From assembly GCA_016788295.1 (NCBI GenBank), contig JAEUSY010000003.1, positions 1 through 64,000 of the forward strand: a DNA stretch of 64,000 bases, given 5' to 3'. The notes beneath the pieces are model-generated. The model did not search any database and was not told the origin of the DNA. It saw only the letters and a list, made by a program, of their open reading frames with translations. Position 1 is the first letter of the stretch. Every line of letters starts with the position of its first letter. Shown here piece by piece: positions 25,349 to 33,468 of this stretch. Made by a program: the position numbers and the translations under genes. This DNA is from Flavobacteriales bacterium. GTDB lineage: Bacteria; Bacteroidota; Bacteroidia; Flavobacteriales_F; PHOS-HE28.

Positions 25349-26521
25349 TTAATGCGACCGCACGGCCGTATGCCGGATATCATCCGCCGTGGCGCGGAAC
25401 ACGTGATAGCCACCCACGCGGTTTTGGTTCTTCTCGGTAACGGTGAGGCCGGCCACGTGCTCGCGCACCACATCGGTGCCCACCTCGTCCAGGTAGGTGG
25501 CGTAAAGCAGGTAGACCACATCGCGCTGCACCCTGATGTTCAGGGGCCGCACACCGGTGTTCACCTGGCCCCAGGAGGTAAAGTTGAGGTCGGCAGCGAA
25601 CTCCCCCACCCCTTGGTCGGCCGTAATGGCGAAGAGCCTGCCCGATACATCATCCAATTCAAGGTCCAGTACATCCACCGAAGCGGCCTTCCACGCAATG
25701 CTATCGCGCCGCGTGTGGTACATGCGCCTGTTCTGCAGCACCACCAGGTGCTCGCCGAAGATCCGCACCTTGTCGATGTTCCAATTGTCCACGTATTTGC
25801 GGCCCTTGCCGTTGAGGTAGTAGGGCTTGTACACCCGCTCGAAGAGGCCTTGGTCCAGTGGCGTGGGTATGCGCTGTGCGGTGGCGAAGCCGTTGGTGGT
25901 AATGGCCAGGTGGTTGCTGCGGTTGGTGGCGATGGCCGTGCTGGAATCGGCGAAGTGGAACGAGTAGAGGTCGGGCGCCCGGTAGTAGGCCTCGCGCTCC
26001 TTGCCGAAGATGGTGGGCAGCACCTGCCACGTAAGGCCCTGGTCGTTGGTGCGGTAAATGCGGCCGTTGGATGCCGAGATATACCCATGGCCACCGGCAA
26101 GCGTCTGTCCGTGGCGCACCCACACATCGTCCTTCCCGAAACGCACCACGAACCAACTGCGGCCACCATCGGTGGTGCGGTGCAGGCAGTTGCGCTCGTA
26201 GCTATCGGACGCACACCGGATGTTGCCGTACAGGATGGCCGTGTCGCTGGTGAAGAACAGGATGCGATCGAAACAGGTGGAAAGCCCGGTGTAGTCCGCA
26301 CCCGGGTTGGTCTGCAGGCCCTTCTGCCAAAGGGAATCCACCGAAGGGCTATAGTAGATGTTGCCCGTTCGCGTGGTGAGCCACAACGAACCATTGGGCG
26401 CCACGGAGACCTGCCCCACCTTGCCATACACCACCACCGGCGGCAGGGTCTGTGCCATGCAGGGCACTACGGAAGGGAGAAGGAACAGGCAGGCGAGCGA
26501 GCGGACCAGCGTGGCGACCAT
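25349..26521 (-). CDS. Secreted beta-propeller protein with BNR/Asp-box repeats
   Basis: The 390-residue protein starts at 26521, giving a signal peptide ending PCMAQT; the longer frame to 26608 adds a non-signal tail. Asp-box repeats are visible in TTDGGRSWFVV and TNDQGLTWQVL, typical of sialidase-like and WD40/YVTN propellers. Other blades are less regular. No sialidase arginine triad or RIP motif is apparent, so a binding or sensing role is more likely than hydrolysis. It reads like a surface or periplasmic protein. Confidence 0.65.
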   Translation of the reverse strand: MVATLVRSLACLFLLPSVVPCMAQTLPPVVVYGKVGQVSVAPNGSLWLTTRTGNIYYSPSVDSLWQKGLQTNPGADYTGLSTCFDRILFFTSDTAILYGNIRCASDSYERNCLHRTTDGGRSWFVVRFGKDDVWVRHGQTLAGGHGYISASNGRIYRTNDQGLTWQVLPTIFGKEREAYYRAPDLYSFHFADSSTAIATNRSNHLAITTNGFATAQRIPTPLDQGLFERVYKPYYLNGKGRKYVDNWNIDKVRIFGEHLVVLQNRRMYHTRRDSIAWKAASVDVLDLELDDVSGRLFAITADQGVGEFAADLNFTSWGQVNTGVRPLNIRVQRDVVYLLYATYLDEVGTDVVREHVAGLTVTEKNQNRVGGYHVFRATADDIRHTAVRSH

Positions 26522-26559
26522 TGTTCCGAAGGTAAGTGGGGCAGGCTCCACAGAACGCG

Positions 26560-26592
26560 AAGCCCCTGCAGAACCATCGTCCGCAGGGGCTT
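26560..26592 (-). terminator. Intrinsic-type terminator hairpin
   Basis: AAGCCCCTGC (26560-26569) pairs with GCAGGGGCTT (26583-26592) around a 13-nt loop. It lies 26 bp after the stop of the minus-strand gene at 26618, so it most likely ends that transcript. Confidence 0.7.
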
Positions 26593-26617
26593 TGTGCTTT
26601 GGGGCCATGTGGGCCGC

Positions 26618-27127
26618 TTAGAACACCATCGTGGCTTGGCGCTTGGCGGGGACCAGCTTGCGTTCGCGTGACACGGCCATGCAGCCACCACCCTGATCGA
26701 ACCCGATGCTGCCAACGGGGCCTTGGTAACGGAAGCCCGCCATGTGGCGCTCCAGTTCCAGGATGACGGCGAAGCGCACGCGGCGCACTCGCTGGCCGGG
26801 CACGCCGTCCTGCGCGAAGTGGGTGTCCACCACCACTTCCTTTGTAAGGTGGCCGGGCATCTCGAAGCGCAATACGGCCTCAGTGCCTGCGGGCAGCGTA
26901 ACGGTAAAGCGGCCGGTCTCGGACACGATGGCCTCGCGGATGGCGCCGTTGACCTTAACGGCCACAGTGGCGCCGCTGAAGCTGTGGTCCTCCACATGCA
27001 GCCAGCCGGTGAGCTCCACGGCCTCCTCGGCTGCGACCACGGGGGCCTTGGCCATGGCGGTGGAGCACAGGGTGATCAAGAGGGCCAGCAGGGCGGCCGA
27101 GCGGATGGGGAACGTGTGGAGCTTCAT
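26618..27127 (-). CDS. Secreted protein with carboxypeptidase-regulatory-like domain
   Basis: The 169-residue protein has a signal peptide (CSTAMAKAP). Residues about 38-110 (ELTGWLHVEDHSFSGATVAVKV, IVSETGRFTVTLPAG, AVLRFEMPGHL) form the CarboxypepD_reg beta-sandwich common at the front of Bacteroidota surface proteins. The C-terminal part ends in a basic tail without a T9SS domain. It is exported; the role is unknown. A terminator hairpin follows. Confidence 0.65.
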   Translation of the reverse strand: MKLHTFPIRSAALLALLITLCSTAMAKAPVVAAEEAVELTGWLHVEDHSFSGATVAVKVNGAIREAIVSETGRFTVTLPAGTEAVLRFEMPGHLTKEVVVDTHFAQDGVPGQRVRRVRFAVILELERHMAGFRYQGPVGSIGFDQGGGCMAVSRERKLVPAKRQATMVF

Positions 27128-27264
27128 GGTGCAGGGGTTTGGGGATGGGAACGGGCATTGGCGACAGGTGTTGCAGAACTTCGGCGGTCAGGTGGCCACC
27201 ATCGCCCGAACGGCTTCGATGATCGACGGACCGGAGCGGCATTGCGCCCGAACTTCGCGCCCCC

Positions 27265-28317
27265 ATGCGGCCCCGCCTGCGCATACCCCGTACCCGACGC
27301 ACGGTACACCATGTGGTGCGCCTGCAACAGGGCGATTGGCGCTGGGGCGCGGGCTTGCGGGCGGCTTTGGCCATTGGCACACCGATGGGCCTGTTCACGC
27401 TAGCCGGTCACCAGGACCTGGGCCTGCTGGCGGGGTTGGGTGGTTTTACGGCGCTGTACGGCACCGACCGTCCGCTGGCCCAGCAACTACGCTTGTTGCC
27501 GGTGGTGGCCATGGGCTTGGTGGCCTGTGCGGCCATTGGCGCAGCCGTGGCCCCCAGCCTGTGGTGGACGGCCGCGGCGCTGGTGGTGGTAACGGCCGTG
27601 GCGGCCACATGGTCGTGGGGTACGCGGCTGGGTCCGCCCGGTGCCTTGCTCTTTGTTCTGGTGGCGGCCATTACGGCACACGCACGCCGCGAACTGGACT
27701 GGTGGATGGTGCCCGCACTGGTGGCCGGTGGCGCGGTGCTCTCGCTGGTGTGGGTGGCGCTTTCCGCCCGGCTGCCGGGCCGCTGGGCCACAGGCCGGCA
27801 GCACCTGCCCCACCGCGCGTTGGACCTGCAGCTGGATGATACCGTGCGCAAGCATGCAGGCCGTGTTACCGCCGGTGTGGCCCTGGCCTGCCTCGCCAGC
27901 CTGTGGTTCGATGCGTTCCGCCTGCACTGGGTGGTGGTAACGGCCATGGCCATCCTGCAAGGCGCACACGATCGTTCATTCGCGTTGGTGCGCGTGGTGC
28001 AGCGGGTGCTGGGCACGCTTCTGGGCCTGGCGCTCTTCGAGGGCGTGCTGCAACTGCACCCGCATGGTGCCGCGTTGGTGGGCCTGGTGATGGTGCTGCA
28101 GTTCGCCGTGGAAGTGGTGATCTTCCGCAACTACATGCTGGGGCTGCTGTTCATCACTCCCTTGGCCCTTACGCTCGCCACCTTCGGGCAGGAGCTTGAC
28201 CCCACGAGCACCATGAGCGGTCGCCTGCACGATACCTTGCTGGGTGCGGCCGTGGCGCTGGTGGTGCTGGGGTTCCTGGACATGGTGCGTAAGGTGAAGA
28301 CAAGTAGCACCAGTTAG
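27265..28317 (+). CDS. FUSC-family membrane transporter
   Basis: The 350-residue protein has two blocks of four to six hydrophobic helices (residues 28-165 and 195-340) with an amphipathic loop between them (LPHRALDLQLDDTVRKHAGR). This two-block layout and motifs such as HWVVVTAMAILQ and LVRVVQRVLGTLLG match FUSC/aromatic-acid exporter proteins. These are efflux permeases for organic acids. No partner membrane-fusion protein is adjacent. Its stop overlaps that of the convergent beta-lactamase gene. Confidence 0.8.
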   Translation: MRPRLRIPRTRRTVHHVVRLQQGDWRWGAGLRAALAIGTPMGLFTLAGHQDLGLLAGLGGFTALYGTDRPLAQQLRLLPVVAMGLVACAAIGAAVAPSLWWTAAALVVVTAVAATWSWGTRLGPPGALLFVLVAAITAHARRELDWWMVPALVAGGAVLSLVWVALSARLPGRWATGRQHLPHRALDLQLDDTVRKHAGRVTAGVALACLASLWFDAFRLHWVVVTAMAILQGAHDRSFALVRVVQRVLGTLLGLALFEGVLQLHPHGAALVGLVMVLQFAVEVVIFRNYMLGLLFITPLALTLATFGQELDPTSTMSGRLHDTLLGAAVALVVLGFLDMVRKVKTSSTS

Positions 28318-29141
28318 TGCCAAACACCCACGACCCGCAGCACCTCCTTGGTAATGGCGATGCGATCGTTGCCGAAGGTGGCGTGGGTGGTATCGCTGGT
28401 GCTTATGCGGGTGGCAAAGAAGTACGGTGCGCGGTCCTTGGCCTCCACCCAACCCACGTACCAACCGATGCTGCCGTTATCGCCCTCGGCCCAGCCGGTC
28501 TTGGCGCGCAGCACATGTCCCAGGGTATCCTCGCGCACCATGATGGCCTTGGTAAGGGCATAGGTGCGTGCACTGAAGGGCAGTTCCCCGGCGTACACCT
28601 TGCGCAGGAAGTCGATCTGCTGGCGCGGTGTGATGTGCAGATCGCCACGCACCCAGCATTGGTCGTAGCCACCGGTGGTATCGGCGTTGCCGTAGTTCAC
28701 GGTATCCAACCAGTGCTTGAACCCTGCAGGACCGATGCGGCGCACCACTTCGCGGTAGTACCAGTACACGCTGACGTTGTAGGCCTGCGTGAGGCTGATG
28801 TCGCGGTTGGCGGCGGCACGGCCGTAGTCCTTCCCATCCCATTTGATCACGTGGGCGCTATCGGGCACCACGCCGCTCTCCAGGCCGATCAGGCTGCCCA
28901 GTATCTTGAAAGTGCTGGCGGGCAGGGTGGCCACATCGCATTGGGCGCTATCTATGAAAAGCCATTGGTCCTGCTGGGCATCGTAGCCAATGAACGAGCC
29001 CTGCACGTGCCGGTCGGCGAAGAGGTGGGCCAGGTCGTCGCGCAGGATGTGGGCGGGCGTAATCGCGGGTGTTGGCTCCGGTGCGGCGGGTCCCGAGCAG
29101 GCCACGAGCAGAACGGCGAACAGGGCGCATGCAGGCTTCAT
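28314..29141 (-). CDS. Class D (OXA-like) beta-lactamase, lipoprotein
   Basis: The 275-residue protein has a lipobox (LLVAC) and the class D motifs: S76-T-F-K79 with the carbamylatable Lys, S124-V-Y126 at the S-x-V position (Tyr instead of Val), Y150-G-N, and K214-T-G followed by W217. The alignment NVSVYWYYREVVRRIG parallels OXA enzymes at this place. Predicted function is hydrolysis of beta-lactams in the periplasm, or a penicillin-recognising relative given the Val-to-Tyr change. No regulator or mobile element is adjacent; it looks like an intrinsic chromosomal gene. Confidence 0.88.
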   Translation of the reverse strand: MKPACALFAVLLVACSGPAAPEPTPAITPAHILRDDLAHLFADRHVQGSFIGYDAQQDQWLFIDSAQCDVATLPASTFKILGSLIGLESGVVPDSAHVIKWDGKDYGRAAANRDISLTQAYNVSVYWYYREVVRRIGPAGFKHWLDTVNYGNADTTGGYDQCWVRGDLHITPRQQIDFLRKVYAGELPFSARTYALTKAIMVREDTLGHVLRAKTGWAEGDNGSIGWYVGWVEAKDRAPYFFATRISTSDTTHATFGNDRIAITKEVLRVVGVWH

Positions 29142-29203
29142 GCGACAAAGATGGCCGCGAAAACGTGCAGCATACGCACAGCGTTGGTCGCGTGCTGCTC
29201 CGT

Positions 29204-29211
29204 TAGCTTCG
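29204..29211 (+). promoter_or_regulatory. Putative -7 box (TAGCTTCG) close to a start
   Basis: TAGCTTCG lies 4 bp before the methyltransferase ATG at 29216. If it is a real -7 box the transcript would start at or inside the first codons, so it may be coincidental. Confidence 0.25.
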
Positions 29212-29215
29212 CCGC

Positions 29216-30028
29216 ATGTCCACCCAAGATAAGTTCGCCGCGAACCGCGCCCTTTGGAACGCCCGCGTACCGCACCATCTGTCGTCCCGGATGTACGATG
29301 TGGAGGGCTTCGTGGCCGGGCGGAACTCGCTCACGGCGATCGAGTTCCAACTGCTCGGCGATGTCGGGGGCAAGGACATCCTTCACCTGCAATGCCACTT
29401 CGGGCAGGACACGCTGAGCCTGGCGCGCATGGGTGCCCGGGTGACCGGCCTTGACATTTCGGATGCCGCTCTGGCCGAGGCCCGCAAGCTGGCCGAACGT
29501 TGTGGCTTGGCGGCCAACTGGGTTGAGAGCAACGTGATCGACCACCGCCCGGAACTGGACGGCGGTTCCGACATCGTGTTCACCAGTTACGGCACCATCG
29601 GTTGGTTGCCCGACCTGCGGCCTTGGGCCGCGAACATTGCGCGCTATCTGCGTCCGGGCGGTCGGTTGGTCTTTGTGGAGTTCCACCCCGCCGTATGGAT
29701 GTTCGACAACGACTTCACGCACGTGGCCTACTCCTACTTCAACCGGCAGACCATTGTAGAGGAGGAACAAGGCACTTACGCGGACCGCAACGCTCCCATT
29801 CAACTTACCTCCTATGGCTGGAACCACGACCTGGGCGAAGTGCTGACGGCCTTGCTGGACGCGGGCCTGCGCATCGAGCGCTTCACCGAACAGGACGGTT
29901 CGCCGCACGACTGTTTCGCGAACACCGTAAAAGGCCCCGACGGCATGTACCGCATCAAGGGCATGGAGGGCAAATTGCCCATGGTGTATGGGTTGGTGGC
30001 TACGAAGAAAGAAGTTGATCGGCCATGA
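29216..30028 (+). CDS. Class I SAM-dependent methyltransferase
   Basis: The 270-residue protein has a Rossmann methyltransferase core. Motif I is ILHLQCHFGQDTLSLARMG and motif II GARVTGLDIS, with the later FTSYGTIGWLPDL and PGGRLVFVEFHP strands. The LQCHFGQDTL variant of motif I marks a distinct subgroup in which substrates are not assigned. Its stop overlaps the next gene's ATG (ATGA), so the two are co-translated. The methyl acceptor is unknown. Confidence 0.85.
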   Translation: MSTQDKFAANRALWNARVPHHLSSRMYDVEGFVAGRNSLTAIEFQLLGDVGGKDILHLQCHFGQDTLSLARMGARVTGLDISDAALAEARKLAERCGLAANWVESNVIDHRPELDGGSDIVFTSYGTIGWLPDLRPWAANIARYLRPGGRLVFVEFHPAVWMFDNDFTHVAYSYFNRQTIVEEEQGTYADRNAPIQLTSYGWNHDLGEVLTALLDAGLRIERFTEQDGSPHDCFANTVKGPDGMYRIKGMEGKLPMVYGLVATKKEVDRP

Positions 30029-30741
30029 TCAGATGGTTGACCATAAGTGCCTTGTTACCATTGGTCCTTTCGGGCTGCCATATTCGCACGGCGGACGACC
30101 ACCTGCGAATAGCGGGAGAACTTGAGACGGCGGGGCAGCGTGATTCGGCTCTGTTCCACTTGAATGAAGCCGTGCGCAAGGACGGCAAGCACCTCTGGGC
30201 GCGTATCGAACGAGGTGCGCTCCGCTCCCATCTGGGCGACCATGCCGGTGCCATCGCGGACGACGACACCGTGCTGGCCTTGAACCCCGATAACCAGACG
30301 GCACTCTTCAACCGGGCATTGGCGAAGGGCCGCATGGGCGATCATGTGGGCGCCGTGGATGACCTGGAGGCCGTGATGCAGTTGAAGAGCCCGGAATGGG
30401 CTGGGAACAATGACGGCAGAATACATGTGTTCCTAAAGTTCACCTTTAGCCCGGGCTGGGGCATTGAATCAGCTGAGTTCGAAGTACCACATGAGCATGT
30501 GGCGTTCGAAATGGCCATGAACTATTTGGAATTGGATAGTGCCTCAAGAGCCTATGACTGGCTTAGTGAGAGCATCCATGGAGGATTTGAGGTCGCCAAT
30601 TGCCTTTACGAACGGGGCATCCTCTTGCTACGCCAAGGGCGCAATCAGGAAGGTTGCACCGACCTTGAACAGGCCGCGATTCAGCGTCACACAGAGGCCC
30701 GGAACGCATGGACCCGGCATTGCGCCGGGTCCACACGGTGA
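30025..30741 (+). CDS. TPR lipoprotein whose 3' end is a palindrome
   Basis: The 238-residue protein has a lipoprotein signal (LVLSGCHI) and TPR pairs (for example SALFHLNEAVRKDGKHLWARIERGA; residues about 28-120 and 160-220). It is coupled to the upstream methyltransferase through ATGA. The final codons, TRHCAGSTR, are read from a 23-bp palindrome at 30710-30732, suggesting the reading frame was extended by, or overlaps, a transcriptional hairpin. Function unknown. Confidence 0.65.
   Translation: MIRWLTISALLPLVLSGCHIRTADDHLRIAGELETAGQRDSALFHLNEAVRKDGKHLWARIERGALRSHLGDHAGAIADDDTVLALNPDNQTALFNRALAKGRMGDHVGAVDDLEAVMQLKSPEWAGNNDGRIHVFLKFTFSPGWGIESAEFEVPHEHVAFEMAMNYLELDSASRAYDWLSESIHGGFEVANCLYERGILLLRQGRNQEGCTDLEQAAIQRHTEARNAWTRHCAGSTR
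30710..30732. terminator. GC-rich hairpin, copy 1, inside the 3' end of the TPR gene
   Basis: GGACCCGGC pairs with GCCGGGTCC around 5 nt. It serves the plus-strand TPR gene and the convergent DUF3575 gene, and is almost identical to the hairpin at 31734-31754. Confidence 0.6.
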
Positions 30742-30810
30742 TGCTTCATTGTACTGGATCCTTATCTGCTCAAGAGCGGCCCAACTCTGGTCGAAGACGA
30801 TGCCGGTAGG

Positions 30811-31581
30811 TTAGAACGCGAAACCGATCGTGATGCCACCACGCACGATGGGGAAGACCTTGTTGCGGAAATAGGCCTCAGCGTAATCCGCATAGGCATA
30901 CGCTTCCGGGTCGGTCAGCACATCACCGAGGATGAAGACCTGCACATCGGCATCGTCCTCATACTTCTCGATATTCTGCTTGATGATGACATAGTCCTCC
31001 GGCTCGAGGTTGGGGTCGCTGGTGCGGATGTACGCATCGCCCATGGCCATGCCGTAGCCTGCATTAAGGTCGAGGTAAACACGGGGACCCAGCTCGAACT
31101 GCACACCAACGCCCAAGCCACCGCCCATGGCAGAGGCCGTACCGTCGAGGTTGGCGCGAATGGTGCCACCGTTCTTTTCGTAGTCGTAGGGTACCAGGTA
31201 GGAGTAATCGAAGTAGCGCAGAAAGGCTTCCACATAGAAACCCTTGAAGGCCTGCTTGGGATAGAATCGGAAATAGGGGTTCAGGTAGAAGCCCTCTGGC
31301 TCGATATCGCCCGTATAGGTCTGGTTCTCCCCATCGATGTTGGCAATAGCATCCACATGGACCACAGTAGGCAGCTTGTAACCGCCCAGCAGGCCCACGG
31401 TGATCTTGGGACCCACTTTCTGCTCGTAGTTCGCATTGACCGAAAGCCAGGCGTAGCTGGCCACGTTGGTCTTCAGCATGTAACGTGGAGCGAAGACCTC
31501 GCTGACCACGGCGGCCGCCTCCTGGGCTTTTGCGGCCGGGAGGCACAGTACCAAGGCGCTGATCGTGAGCCAGTTTTTCAT
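30811..31581 (-). CDS. DUF3575 outer-membrane beta-barrel protein
   Basis: The 256-residue protein has a signal peptide (CLPAAKAQ) and beta-barrel strands throughout. The N-terminal TNVASYAWLSVNANYEQKVG and PKITVGLLGGYKLP, then GFYLNPYFRFYP and GFYVEAFLRYF, fit the DUF3575 family of small outer-membrane barrels. The barrel closes with GGITIGFAF, whose C-terminal Phe is typical of BAM substrates. Near-identical GC hairpins stand on both sides of the gene. Confidence 0.75.
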   Translation of the reverse strand: MKNWLTISALVLCLPAAKAQEAAAVVSEVFAPRYMLKTNVASYAWLSVNANYEQKVGPKITVGLLGGYKLPTVVHVDAIANIDGENQTYTGDIEPEGFYLNPYFRFYPKQAFKGFYVEAFLRYFDYSYLVPYDYEKNGGTIRANLDGTASAMGGGLGVGVQFELGPRVYLDLNAGYGMAMGDAYIRTSDPNLEPEDYVIIKQNIEKYEDDADVQVFILGDVLTDPEAYAYADYAEAYFRNKVFPIVRGGITIGFAF

Positions 31582-31733
31582 GGTTATGGAAGGTGTTAGG
31601 GTCGTACTGATCCGTTGGGCATTGAAAGTTCACGAATAACGCGAGCCGTCCGGTATGACATTTATCAGGTCTAACGAGGAGAACGTCGAGTGATGCTGAC
31701 CGAGAGAAGCTTCGGCACGGCCTGAAATGGAGA

Positions 31734-31754
31734 GACCCGGCATTACGCCGGGTC
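31734..31754. terminator. GC-rich hairpin, copy 2
   Basis: GACCCGGC pairs with GCCGGGTC around 5 nt (ATTAC). It lies about 27 bp beyond the stop of the minus-strand OmpA-like gene at 31781 and is nearly the same sequence as the hairpin at 30710-30732. Confidence 0.65.
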
Positions 31755-31780
31755 CCCAGAACACTCTACGACCTGATGGA

Positions 31781-32683
31781 CTATTTGCCACCGTTGTTCT
31801 CCCCGGCCATCTTCAAGCCTTCCTCGATCATGCCATAGAACTGGTCCAGCTTGGGCAGGATAACGATGCGGATGCGGCGGTTGGTGGAGCGGCCCTCGGC
31901 GGTGTCGTTGGTGGCCAATGGCACATACTCGCTACGGCCACCGGCGGTAATGCGAGCGGGATCCACCTTGTAGTCGTTCTGCAGCACCCGCGTAATGGCT
32001 ACTGCACGTGAGGCGCTGAGGTCCCAGTTGTCCTTGAAGCAATCGCGCTTGATGGGCACGTTATCCGTGTGGCCTTCCACCAGCACTTCCATGTCGGGCT
32101 TGTCGTTGAGCACGATGGCCACTTTCGCCAACACCTCGCGGGCGCGGGGCGAGAGCTGCGTGCTGCCACTGCTGAAGAGCATTTTGTCGCTGAGGGAGAT
32201 GAAGACCACGCTCTTCTCCACGTTCACCACCACATCGGTATCGTTCAGGTTGCCGAGCGAGCTTTTCAGGCTCACCACCAGGGCCAGCGTCACCGAGTCC
32301 TTCTTGCTCAGGGCATCGTGCAGGGTGCGGATGCGGAGGTCCTGCTCGCGGATCTGCTCCAGCGACTTCTCCAGGTTGATGGCCTCCTGTTTGGACAGTG
32401 TGGCCATCTGCCCCACGTTGTTCAGCAAAGCCGCATTGGTGTTGTTCAGGTCGGCCACCTGTTCCTTCAGGTGCTGGTTGGCGTTCTCCAGACCGGCAAT
32501 GCGGGCATCCTGCACCGACTTCTCGCCACGGCAGGCCTCCAGCGCGCGGTTGCACTCATCCAGCTTGTTGTGCAGGGTCTCGTTGGAAGCCTTGATGGAT
32601 AGGTATTTCTTCTTGGAAACACAGGAGGTGCCGAGCGTTGCGAACAGCGCCGCCGCCAGCATGTAGGACGCAATACGTGTCAT
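31781..32683 (-). CDS. OmpA-family lipoprotein with coiled coil
   Basis: The protein has 300 residues from the ATG at 32683. The signal ends with a lipobox (LGTSC). A long coiled coil (about 35-135) leads to an OmpA C-terminal domain (160-285) that binds peptidoglycan: VLVEGHTDNVPI and NRRIRIVILP are the signature segments. It should tether the outer membrane to the cell wall, as Pal or MotB-like proteins do. An ATG two codons earlier is possible. The gene stands alone. Confidence 0.9.
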   Translation of the reverse strand: MTRIASYMLAAALFATLGTSCVSKKKYLSIKASNETLHNKLDECNRALEACRGEKSVQDARIAGLENANQHLKEQVADLNNTNAALLNNVGQMATLSKQEAINLEKSLEQIREQDLRIRTLHDALSKKDSVTLALVVSLKSSLGNLNDTDVVVNVEKSVVFISLSDKMLFSSGSTQLSPRAREVLAKVAIVLNDKPDMEVLVEGHTDNVPIKRDCFKDNWDLSASRAVAITRVLQNDYKVDPARITAGGRSEYVPLATNDTAEGRSTNRRIRIVILPKLDQFYGMIEEGLKMAGENNGGK

Positions 32684-32793
32684 GAACATGGGTTTTGTAG
32701 GTGCGAAGCTAACGCAGGCTCAAAGGCCTTGTTCGGCCAACACGCCGTTACCAAAGTGCCTTTCGGTCATTCCAAGGGAAACAAGCCCGGCCC

Positions 32794-33462
32794 ATGCTCA
32801 CCACACTGCTCACCACCCTCCCCCTACTGCTTGCACCACCGCCTAATACGCCCTACACCGCCACCAAACAACGCGTGGAAGCACAGCGACTGGCCTTTCA
32901 GCGCAGCTACCTGGCAGCGGATAGTGCAGCGCAACTGGCCGTGCTGGACAGCGCACGCAACTACCTCTTCGACCGCATTACCTTGGAAATGCTGCCCGCG
33001 TGGTACGGCACACCATGGGACTTCAACGGCATAACGCGGGTGCCCGGGCAGGGCAAGATCGCGTGCGGCTACTTCGTGAACACCGTACTGCTGGACGCGG
33101 GTTTCCGGTTGCCGCGCATCAAGTGGTCACAGATGGCGGCGGAACCCATCACCCTGAAACTGGCCGGCACCGTGAAACGCTTCCGCGACCGGCCCGTGAG
33201 CGAAGTGGAGGATTGGCTGCTGAAGCGCGGCAATGGTCTGTACAAAGTGGGGCTGGACAACCACGTGGGCTTCATTGTGGTGCGTTGCGGGAAGGCGCGA
33301 TTCGTACACAGCAGCTATTACCACCCCGAGGTGGGCGTCATGAGCGAACCGCTGGCTGGCAACAATCCGCTGGCCAATTCGCGCTACCGCATTGTGGGCA
33401 GCTTGTTGGACGAGGCGATGATGCGTGACTGGGTGTTGGGGCGGGATCTGGACAGGAATTGA
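32794..33462 (+). CDS. Predicted NlpC/P60-like (papain-fold) cysteine hydrolase
   Basis: The 222-residue protein has an N-terminal hydrophobic stretch, perhaps a signal peptide (LLTTLPLLLAP). The candidate catalytic Cys is C91 in GKIACGYFVNTVLL, with His H157 in GLDNHVGFIVV and a possible third residue at H172 (RFVHSSYYH). The order Cys-then-His and the DNHVGF strand resemble NlpC/P60-type amidases acting on cell-wall peptides. Similarity is weak, so substrate and even activity are uncertain. Confidence 0.5.
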   Translation: MLTTLLTTLPLLLAPPPNTPYTATKQRVEAQRLAFQRSYLAADSAAQLAVLDSARNYLFDRITLEMLPAWYGTPWDFNGITRVPGQGKIACGYFVNTVLLDAGFRLPRIKWSQMAAEPITLKLAGTVKRFRDRPVSEVEDWLLKRGNGLYKVGLDNHVGFIVVRCGKARFVHSSYYHPEVGVMSEPLAGNNPLANSRYRIVGSLLDEAMMRDWVLGRDLDRN

Positions 33463-33468
33463 ATGCGA

